In this document: in pieces, positions 37,595 to 43,047 of the stretch
Layout of the letters: each line of letters opens with the position of its first letter
How positions within the stretch are numbered: the stretch's first letter is position 1
Assembly: GCA_012744275.1 (NCBI GenBank)
Contig: JAAYIE010000129.1
Span: 1-43,047, forward strand
From: Desulfobulbaceae bacterium
GTDB taxonomy: Bacteria > Desulfobacterota > Desulfobulbia > Desulfobulbales > Desulfobulbaceae
Length of the DNA: 43,047 bases
Direction: 5' to 3'
Notes under the pieces: model-generated
Told to the model about the DNA's origin: nothing
Seen by the model: the letters and a program-made list of their open reading frames with translations, nothing else
Database searches by the model: none
Position numbers and translations under genes: made by a program

Positions 37595-37732
37595 TTCCAG
37601 GCGAGCATTGGCGGGCGGTACCCATTCGTGCAAAAATTGGGCAAGTGTGCGAGGAGGTACTTTCTGCGGGTATTTGCTGATAGCGATACAGACAGCTTTG
37701 CAGTATAAGCCCTGTTATTAATTTCATCTGAC

Positions 37733-37760
37733 AGGCTCCACCATTCTGGTGGGGCTTGTT
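37733..37760 (+). terminator. Probable terminator of the macrodomain gene
   Basis: AGGCTCCACC (37733-37742) pairs with GGTGGGGCTT (37748-37757, one G-U pair) around ATTCT, followed by GTTTG. It lies about 140 bases past the macrodomain stop and 60 before the permease start. The T run is short. Confidence 0.55.
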
Positions 37761-37816
37761 TGACTTTATGCCACTTGAATATAGCCGCGTTTTAAGTATC
37801 CTGACCTTATTTTTGC

Positions 37817-38911
37817 ATGCACACCAAACAATCTAAGCAGCCGTCCTTGGAGCTGCCGCTTTACCAGCCGCCTGCGCCCTTGCACGACCCGTCACTTTCA
37901 CAGCAACTGGGCTGGGTGGCGGGCATTTTATTTCTGGCCACCGCGCTTGCGCTCTTTCTTCTGGGGCAATCGCCAGCCTGGAGCAGCCTGATCGGCAATT
38001 TGTCTATCAACTTCCTTGCCATGGTGGTGGAGGCACTACCCTTCATGCTTATCGGCTCCCTGGCAGGTGGTCTGATTGAAGTGTTTGTGCCGGTGCATCT
38101 GGTGGATCGGGTTTTTGGCCATCACCATCTCCGTTCCATTCTTCTGGCTGGTGGCATGGGGTTAGCCTTCCCGGTATGCGAATGTGCCATTGTGCCGGTG
38201 GTGCGGCGTTTACTGGGCAAGGGCGTACCCCTGGGGGCAGCCATCACCTTCCTATTGTCCGGGCCCATTGTCAATGTGGTGGTAGCTGCTTCAACAGCCA
38301 TTGCCTACAGTTACAACTGGCAGGTGGTGATTCTGCGCCTGGGCAGCGGCTACGTGATTGCCGTTATACTTGGTCTGGTGCTGGGCTGGATATGGCAGCG
38401 AGGTCAGGCCCTGGTGCCTGATTTGGAAACGCGCTCCGTCTCGAGTTGCGGCCATGAGCACTGTGCCACAGGGGCCGAAACGCACGGAAGCCTGTTCGGC
38501 CGCATCTGCCACGCGTTGGAACATGCCCTGGATGATTTCTTTGCCATTGCCTTTTATCTGGTGATTGGCGCCTTCATCGCCGCCTTTGTGCGCAGCACCT
38601 TTTCCCTGGAGTTTTTCTCCGGGCTCTCCGCATCTCCCTGGCAGGCCATTGTAGTAATGATGGTCATGGCCCTGATGCTCAATTTGTGCAGTGAGGCGGA
38701 TGCCTTTATTGCCGCTGGTTTCCGGGGTTTGCTGCCAGCGAGCGCGCAATTGGCCTTTATGGTGTTGGGGCCCATGCTGGATATCAAACTTCTGCTCATG
38801 TACATGGGGCTTTTTCGGGCAAGGTTTATCGCGGTGGCAGCCTTTTCCATTGTGGTAACGGTATTCGCCGCCATGCTGGCGCTGCACTATCTTTTTCCTG
38901 TTTCTTTTTAG
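37817..38911 (+). CDS. YraQ/DUF318-family permease with metal-ligand-rich loop
   Basis: A 364-residue membrane protein with about eight helices, of the DUF318 (YraQ, YcgR, ArsP-like) permease family. The family core is clear: the first repeat ends FPVCECAIVPVVRRLLGKG (Cys121, Cys123), and LLSGPIVNVVVAAST follows. The second repeat carries NLCSEADAFIAAGF and the LGPMLDIKLLLMY signature. Between the repeats a cytoplasmic or periplasmic loop holds CGHEHC (Cys211, His213, His215, Cys216) with more His up to His236, and GHHH lies at 101-104. ArsP members export organoarsenicals; others are tied to zinc or thiol handling, so the substrate here is undecided. Start ATG 37817 lacks a clear ribosome-binding site. 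The partner DUF1980 gene follows 9 bases later. Confidence 0.87.
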   Translation: MHTKQSKQPSLELPLYQPPAPLHDPSLSQQLGWVAGILFLATALALFLLGQSPAWSSLIGNLSINFLAMVVEALPFMLIGSLAGGLIEVFVPVHLVDRVFGHHHLRSILLAGGMGLAFPVCECAIVPVVRRLLGKGVPLGAAITFLLSGPIVNVVVAASTAIAYSYNWQVVILRLGSGYVIAVILGLVLGWIWQRGQALVPDLETRSVSSCGHEHCATGAETHGSLFGRICHALEHALDDFFAIAFYLVIGAFIAAFVRSTFSLEFFSGLSASPWQAIVVMMVMALMLNLCSEADAFIAAGFRGLLPASAQLAFMVLGPMLDIKLLLMYMGLFRARFIAVAAFSIVVTVFAAMLALHYLFPVSF

Positions 38912-38920
38912 GCCCTGACC

Positions 38921-39643
38921 ATGCCTTTGCGTATCGCGCAAACCTGTTTGCTCGCCCTGTGGGCAGCCTTTTTTTTCTGGCTGCTCAGTGCAGGCCAGCC
39001 TCATCTGGCAAGAATTCTCCATCCCCGCCTGTGGTGGCTGGTGGCAGCTGGTGCGGGTATTGTTCTCCTGTTTTTCTTTGTTAATCTTGGCCGGATGCGC
39101 CGCAGTTGCGCCACAGTTTCTCTGTGGTGGCAGTGGCCTGCCCTGGCCATTATGCTGGTGCCCATTGCCTATGCCTACCCACTTGGCCAGGCCCGGCTCA
39201 ATAGCGATACCTTTACCCGTTTAGCCATGCGGGCCCAGGGAGGCTTTGCCCAGGGCGAAACCATGCCCGGTTCCTTGGATGTTTCGTCCCTTAACGATCC
39301 TGTTGCTGACCAGGGCGATATTCCTCTGACTCGCCTCTACGCCAAACAGGAGCGGTATCTCGGCAAACCAGTTGAGGTGGTGTGCCAGTTGCTCAAAGAC
39401 GATGCCCTGCCCGATGGGCTGAGCATCTGTTACCGTTTTACCATCTTCTGCTGCGCCGCCGATGCCCGGCCGATTTTCGTGTTCCTTAAACCAAATGAAA
39501 CCCTGCGAAGCCAGAAAACTGATGATTGGCTGCGCGTGCAGGGGGAGTTAAGCGTGCACGAAAACAATGGCCTGCGCACCCTGCAGGTTCAGCCTGAGCG
39601 GGTTGAAAAAGTTAAGGAGCCGTCCTTTCCCTTTGTATTCTGA
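38921..39643 (+). CDS. DUF1980/TIGR03943-family permease partner (YcgQ-like)
   Basis: A 240-residue protein with three N-terminal membrane helices (about 5-22, 32-50, 64-82). A soluble C-terminal OB-like domain contains the family motif YRFTIFCCAADARPI (paired Cys) and ends with the repeated strand pattern of the family (VQGELSVHENNGLRTLQV). Genes of this family sit almost invariably beside a DUF318 permease, as YcgQ beside YcgR in Bacillus, and the pair is thought to form one transporter. The start ATG 38921 follows the permease stop by 9 bases, so they are co-transcribed. A terminator follows at 39716-39744. Confidence 0.85.
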   Translation: MPLRIAQTCLLALWAAFFFWLLSAGQPHLARILHPRLWWLVAAGAGIVLLFFFVNLGRMRRSCATVSLWWQWPALAIMLVPIAYAYPLGQARLNSDTFTRLAMRAQGGFAQGETMPGSLDVSSLNDPVADQGDIPLTRLYAKQERYLGKPVEVVCQLLKDDALPDGLSICYRFTIFCCAADARPIFVFLKPNETLRSQKTDDWLRVQGELSVHENNGLRTLQVQPERVEKVKEPSFPFVF

Positions 39644-39715
39644 AAAAGACGCAGAGACATTTATCCCGCAATCAATTCCTTGGAGACCATATCGGATTGC
39701 AGATTGAGCAAAGAA

Positions 39716-39744
39716 GGGGGCAGGGCTCTGCCCTTGTATTTTTT
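39716..39744 (+). terminator. Intrinsic terminator of the permease pair
   Basis: GGGGGCAG (39716-39723) pairs with CTGCCCTT (39728-39735, two G-U pairs at the base) around GGCT, followed by GTATTTTTT (39736-39744). It lies between the convergent permease pair and modB. Confidence 0.75.
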
Positions 39745-39765
39745 GTCTTGGCGATGGACTTGGAA

Positions 39766-40461
39766 TCAGCCGGTGGCAAGCCTGCGCGAGGTCAGTAAAA
39801 GCACCAGGGAGATGCTCCCCAGCAAGACGACCAGCACCAGGGCACGGTCATATTCTCCGGTAAAAACAGCGTTGTACACTTCCAGGGAAATGGTGTTGGT
39901 GCGGCCAGTGATATTGCCGCCGAGCATCAGGGTCACGCCTACCTCGCCCAAAACCCGGGCAAAGGCCAGGGAAAGGCCTATGATGATACTTTTGCGCAGC
40001 GAGGGCAGGGTAATGCGAAAGAAGATGATGAACGGCCCCTTGCCCAGCACCTGGGCCTTTTCGATCAGGCTACTGATGTCCTTGCGCACCGCAGCCTGTA
40101 CCTGTTTAGTAATGAGCGGCAGCCCGGCAATAGAGGCTGCCAGAACGATACCTGGAAAATGGAAGATAATTTCAACATCCAGGCCGTGTTTTAACCAAAC
40201 GCCAACCGGACTGCGACGGCCGAACAGGAGCAGCAGGAGAAATCCGGTGGCAATGGGTGGAAAGACCAGCGGCAGGGTGACCAGGAAATCAAGCAGGGCA
40301 ATCCATGGCCCCTTGCCGCGGCCCACAATGTAGCCCAGGCTGATGCCGCTCAATGCCAAAAGCGGCATGGCGAGGGCGGCAACCTTCAGGCTCAGCAGTA
40401 TACAGTCACGGGTAACCGGCTCCTGCAGTACCGATAATGATTGAGTCAGTACACCTGTCAC
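39766..40461 (-). CDS. modB: Molybdate/tungstate ABC transporter permease
   Basis: A 231-residue inner-membrane permease with about five helices and the EAA loop that contacts the ATPase (KAQVLGKGPFIIFFRITLPS). The family features PLVFPPIATGFLLLL and FARVLGEVGVTLMLGGNI are typical of ModB. The start is GTG 40461, overlapping the modA stop by 4 bases (GTGA), so translation is coupled. It is the last gene of a minus-strand unit: alpha/beta hydrolase, ABC ATPase, modA, modB. Whether molybdate or tungstate is the substrate cannot be told from the permease. Confidence 0.92.
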   Translation of the reverse strand: MTGVLTQSLSVLQEPVTRDCILLSLKVAALAMPLLALSGISLGYIVGRGKGPWIALLDFLVTLPLVFPPIATGFLLLLLFGRRSPVGVWLKHGLDVEIIFHFPGIVLAASIAGLPLITKQVQAAVRKDISSLIEKAQVLGKGPFIIFFRITLPSLRKSIIIGLSLAFARVLGEVGVTLMLGGNITGRTNTISLEVYNAVFTGEYDRALVLVVLLGSISLVLLLTSRRLATG

Positions 40462-41189
40462 AAACCGTGTCCCTGAATAATAGCGCGTGCCTCTCCGCTT
40501 TCAAGAAAGGAGATAAAGGCCTCAGCTGCCTTGCCGTGCGGGCTCTGCTGGAGGCGATAGGCGACAATCAGGACAGGTGAGTAGAGTTGTTCATCCACAG
40601 GCAGCAGCCGGGCTATCTTGCCTTCGATTGCCAGAGCTTCGGTCTGATTGATAAAGCCGACATCCACCTCACCACTGATCACATAGGCGCTCACCTGCGG
40701 CACCGTACCGACGACCAGCACTTTGTCCTGAATTTTTTCTTCCAAACCACTGTTGGCGAAGTACTCGGCAGCTGCCCTGCCATAGATTGCCTTTTTAGCG
40801 TCCGCAATAGCGATACGGCTTACCGCTGGATCGGTCAAGCCGTTCAAACCCATGAGGCTGCTTCCCTTGGCTACTGCCGCAACGAGCCTGCCCTTGCCAA
40901 GGACGTGCTCGCCTGCAAAAGCGAGGTTAGCAGCTTCCAGATGGCTTTTATCACCGAGAATAAAGTCAAAGTCGCCACCTTCTCTCACCTGGGGCACAAT
41001 TTGACCCATGTTGCCAAAAACCAGCTGCACTTTGATACCACTTTGCGCGGTGAATGCGGTGCAGATCTCCTGCACCAGCCGTTTATAGCCCGCGCCGGCG
41101 GCAAGATGCAGGGATTCCTGCGCCAGTAGCGGAGCATGCAAGACCGCAAGCAGCAGACCGCAAAAAAACAAGGTGCGTACCTTCAACAT
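40458..41189 (-). CDS. modA: Molybdate/tungstate-binding periplasmic protein
   Basis: The oxyanion receptor of the importer. The 243-residue precursor has a signal peptide (1 to about 23, HAPLLAQ). The mature chain begins with the ModA pattern ESLHLAAGAGYKRLVQEICT. It continues with FGNMGQI, FDFILGDKSH (anion-binding loop), VSAYVISGEVDVGFINQ and YRLQQSPHGKAAEAFISFL, all as in the family. Start ATG 41189 has a good GGAGGAAG upstream. It lies 24 bases after the ATPase gene and overlaps modB. Such importers serve formate dehydrogenase and other molybdenum or tungsten enzymes, which are common in sulfate reducers. Confidence 0.93.
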   Translation of the reverse strand: MLKVRTLFFCGLLLAVLHAPLLAQESLHLAAGAGYKRLVQEICTAFTAQSGIKVQLVFGNMGQIVPQVREGGDFDFILGDKSHLEAANLAFAGEHVLGKGRLVAAVAKGSSLMGLNGLTDPAVSRIAIADAKKAIYGRAAAEYFANSGLEEKIQDKVLVVGTVPQVSAYVISGEVDVGFINQTEALAIEGKIARLLPVDEQLYSPVLIVAYRLQQSPHGKAAEAFISFLESGEARAIIQGHGL

Positions 41190-41213
41190 ACTCTTCCTCC
41201 ATGTGTTCAGTTA

Positions 41214-41945
41214 TTAGGACGGCAAGGTCTGCGCAGGACATTGTTTCCTGCGCCATTCATGCAATTTACGTACCAAATCCTCCTGTTGGCGGGCCAGCCA
41301 TTGCGGAGCTTCCCGCCCCTCATTCAGGGCCATTGTCTTGACTTTACCGTTCAGGGTTTCGCTCAGGTCATGGGTAACATGGATAATCGTCAAACCTGTT
41401 TGCTCCTGCGTAACAGCCAGGCATCTCTGCAGCAGGCCACGATTTTCAATATCCAGGGCTGAAAACGGTTCATCCAGCAGCAGTAAGTGCGGTTTGCTCG
41501 CTAGGCTCTGGCACAGGGCCGCACGCTGCCGCTCGCCACCCGATATCTCATGGGGAAATTTTTGGCACAGATGCCAGAGGCCCATGGCGGCAAGGCACTC
41601 TTCCGGATCATCCTGATCTCGCAGGGCAAAGCGGATATTGTCCAGAATACGCATGTGCGGAAACAGACCGTATTCCTGAGTGAGAAAACCGATATTACGA
41701 TGACGCGGCTGCAGGTGTTGGTTGGTTTTTTTTGTATCCCAATACGTGCCATTATAACGGATGAAGCCTTCATCCAGGCGCTCCAACCCTGCCAGGCAAC
41801 GCAGGATGGTGGTCTTCCCCGACCCGGAAGGCCCGGTCAGAATTAATGTTTCTCCAGGCGCGCAGTGCAGTTTGATGGAGATGGTGAAAAAATCGAGCTT
41901 CTTCACCATTTCTGCATGTAAACCCTGTACGCTTGACGAAAGCAT
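41214..41945 (-). CDS. modC: ABC transporter ATPase of the mod importer, short form
   Basis: A 243-residue ATPase with all nucleotide-site motifs: Walker A GPSGSGKT, Q-loop LTQEYG, signature ISGGERQR, Walker B LLLLDEPFSALD, and the switch His in VTHD. Position next to modA and modB assigns it to molybdate/tungstate import. Classical ModC has about 350 residues with a C-terminal MOP/TOBE domain that senses molybdate; this one ends after the ATPase core, so that sensing domain is absent. Start is taken as ATG 41945. A TTG at 41954 and an ATG at 41909 are alternatives, none with a clear ribosome-binding site. The hydrolase gene stops 14 bases upstream. Confidence 0.85.
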   Translation of the reverse strand: MLSSSVQGLHAEMVKKLDFFTISIKLHCAPGETLILTGPSGSGKTTILRCLAGLERLDEGFIRYNGTYWDTKKTNQHLQPRHRNIGFLTQEYGLFPHMRILDNIRFALRDQDDPEECLAAMGLWHLCQKFPHEISGGERQRAALCQSLASKPHLLLLDEPFSALDIENRGLLQRCLAVTQEQTGLTIIHVTHDLSETLNGKVKTMALNEGREAPQWLARQQEDLVRKLHEWRRKQCPAQTLPS

Positions 41946-41959
41946 GTGGCCCAACCGAC

Positions 41960-42655
41960 TTATTGTGCCCTTGAGGCGAGGATCGCCGCCAAGTCTTCCG
42001 GATTGGTCACCATGGGGCAGTGGCCGCTATCCAATACATCAACCGGCCAGGAGTACCGTGCTGCTTTGGCCGCCATGGCACGAATGAAGGGGCTGGCGGT
42101 TTTTGTGCAGGTAATCAGACTTGCAGGCAGGATCGTCGGGTCAAAATCACCAGGAAAGGGGCTGTGAAAGGCCTGGAGTGGAAACGGACGCAAGCGAGTT
42201 GTAAACCAAGGAGCATCATCCGGGCCCACACCAAACACTTCCACCGGCCAGGGTTTGACCTGATCATGCTCCATGCGGTTGCGTTGCAGCATCTGCTGGA
42301 ATGGCTCTCCAGCAATATCGGCAAAGCTGCAGCCTGATTCGGGAATCATGGCGTCGATAAAAACCATCTGACGAATACGTTGTGGTAACTGCATCATCAC
42401 TGCGCCGCAGATCATACCGGAATAACTATGGCCGGCCAGGACGCAGTCGTTGATATCTTCAAACTCAAGATAGCGACTAATATCGGCAATATAGGAGCCA
42501 AGATCAATATCCACCCGGTTCTTGGTAAAGAGATAGCCGCAGTTCGTCAGGGTAGGAGTGTGGACGATATGCCCCTGTTCTTGCAACAGGATTGATACTT
42601 TTTGCCAAACCCACGCGCCCTGAAATGCCCCATGAACCAAGACAAAAGTTGCCAT
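41960..42655 (-). CDS. Alpha/beta hydrolase (methylesterase-like) heading the mod unit
   Basis: A 231-residue cytoplasmic hydrolase of the salicylate-methylesterase/hydroxynitrile-lyase-like branch. The oxyanion loop VHGAFQGAWVW, nucleophile Ser77 in GHSYSG, and catalytic His in DSGHCPMVTNPEDL are visible. The length is that of compact esterases of this type, with no signal peptide. ATG 42655 has GGGAGG upstream, so the open frame further upstream (to 42706) is not used. It is the first gene of the unit that continues with the ABC ATPase, modA and modB; an esterase here is unexpected and its role in metal uptake is unknown. It may simply be co-transcribed. Confidence 0.87.
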   Translation of the reverse strand: MATFVLVHGAFQGAWVWQKVSILLQEQGHIVHTPTLTNCGYLFTKNRVDIDLGSYIADISRYLEFEDINDCVLAGHSYSGMICGAVMMQLPQRIRQMVFIDAMIPESGCSFADIAGEPFQQMLQRNRMEHDQVKPWPVEVFGVGPDDAPWFTTRLRPFPLQAFHSPFPGDFDPTILPASLITCTKTASPFIRAMAAKAARYSWPVDVLDSGHCPMVTNPEDLAAILASRAQ

Positions 42656-42982
42656 ATTGCCTCCCCCAATTATTTTTTTGGCTAAGCGTCTGATAATCGG
42701 CGCCAACAGAATGAACCACCCGAGGCTCTTTGGTTGTGTGCGTTCAACTGACCTGCGCCGTTAGTACCCCCGACAGCGCCGCCACGAGTTGTATAAGGAG
42801 GACGACGCCCAGCCACAAAGGCAGGAGCTGGGCACAAAACTCTCTGCTACTTATTGTGGAAAGCGGAGCCTGCCCGGCGTCATAACCGAGTTCGGGATTA
42901 TACAGATCGCAGTGCGCCCCTAACAGCCCGTTGAAAAAGTTTGCAAGTATGCCATAATGGCATTTTCCCTAAGGAGGACGCC
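42656..42982. other. Gap between the hydrolase gene and the insertion sequence
   Basis: 327 bases without a supported gene. The left part should carry the promoter of the hydrolase-mod unit, which I could not identify with confidence. The right part (about 42917 onward) belongs to the insertion sequence end. An AT-rich hairpin lies at 42949-42963. Confidence 0.45.
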
Positions 42983-43047
42983 ATGAGTCTTGGCCGGAGC
43001 AAGGAGCAGCAGCGCAGTATGTGGCTGGCGTATGATCAGATACCGCA
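42917..43047 (+). mobile_element. Left end of an IS1182-type insertion sequence (incomplete)
   Basis: A segment with CCCGTTGAAAAAGT, a sequence often seen near ends of such elements, leads to a transposase start at 42983 and is cut by the window edge. A perfect hairpin ATGCCAT-A-ATGGCAT (42949-42963) lies just before the AAGGAGG ribosome-binding site. Such hairpins often shield IS transposase genes from outside transcription. The exact left boundary and the target-site duplication cannot be fixed from here. Confidence 0.55.
42983..43047 (+). CDS. IS1182-type transposase, N-terminal fragment
   Basis: Only 21 codons are in the window, beginning MSLGRSKEQQRSMWLAYDQ. This matches the conserved N-terminus of IS1182-family DDE transposases (M-x-x-G-R-x-x-E-Q-Q, then W-x-x-YDQ-x-P). 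AAGGAGG lies 5 bases before ATG 42983. The gene continues beyond the right edge, so completeness and activity cannot be judged. Confidence 0.65.
   Translation, partial: MSLGRSKEQQRSMWLAYDQIP

Noticed and set aside
38291-39022. A 243-codon minus-strand frame
   Set aside because: Antisense to the DUF318 permease, with the Gln/Lys/His-rich composition typical of a shadow.
42860-42900. CCGAGTTCGGGA, resembling part of a 5S rRNA complement
   Set aside because: The surrounding bases do not fold or align as 5S rRNA, and no 23S or 16S sequence is present.

Overview
The window reads as chromosomal DNA of a Gram-negative sulfate- or sulfur-metabolising bacterium, most likely of the Desulfobulbales (former Deltaproteobacteria). 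Evidence: a DsrC with both C-terminal redox cysteines, a single-chain pyruvate:ferredoxin oxidoreductase, and an envelope set typical of a diderm (outer-membrane phospholipase A, SurA, PpiD). The genus cannot be named from sequence alone. Most of the window is moderately GC-rich housekeeping DNA. The left edge (about 1-1250) is visibly AT-rich and the right edge runs into an insertion sequence, so both ends look like accessory DNA.

Layout. 1-1202: a partial ORF and an AT-rich gene for a PLD-fold nuclease-like protein. 1299-4596 (minus): galE, folD, a tiny four-cysteine protein and pldA, closely packed. 4930-7802 (plus): a DmpI-like tautomerase overlapping ligA, then an acylphosphatase and a zinc-ribbon protein. 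8115-8435 (minus): dsrC, with its own promoter and a 21-bp perfect terminator stem. 8671-14880 (plus): ppiD and a 1387-residue SNF2-type ATPase. 14955-17612 (minus): a GH17-GT2 fusion resembling the NdvB beta-glucan synthases. 17931-20555 (minus): surA, a RodZ-like gene and recO. 20825-23419 (plus): clpB behind a sigma32-like promoter. 23753-28033: ileS, lspA, fabD. 28217-29152: a Tim44-like membrane protein. 29576-33151: nifJ/por behind a structured leader. 33152-35103: a sparse stretch with one unknown ORF and trmO. 35104-36915 (minus): a two-TM K+ channel with tandem RCK domains, divergent from a macrodomain gene (37088-37594). 37817-39643: a YraQ/DUF318 permease with its DUF1980 partner. 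39766-42655 (minus): alpha/beta hydrolase, ABC ATPase, ModA and ModB. 42983-end: 5' end of an IS1182-type transposase gene.

How the genes work together. Central carbon and sulfur metabolism are represented by PFOR (acetyl-CoA and reduced ferredoxin), DsrC (sulfur carrier of dissimilatory sulfite reduction), FolD (one-carbon units) and a molybdate/tungstate importer that could feed metal-dependent oxidoreductases. Envelope biogenesis is served by SurA, PpiD, LspA, FabD, PldA, RodZ, GalE and the glucan synthase. DNA maintenance is served by LigA, RecO and the SNF2 ATPase.

No complete undescribed system is obvious. The points most worth a second look are the channel/macrodomain divergent pair, the GH17-GT2 fusion in this lineage, the metal-ligand-rich permease pair, the overlapping alternative hairpins ahead of nifJ, the AT-rich PLD gene, and the inverted-repeat-rich gap after nifJ.
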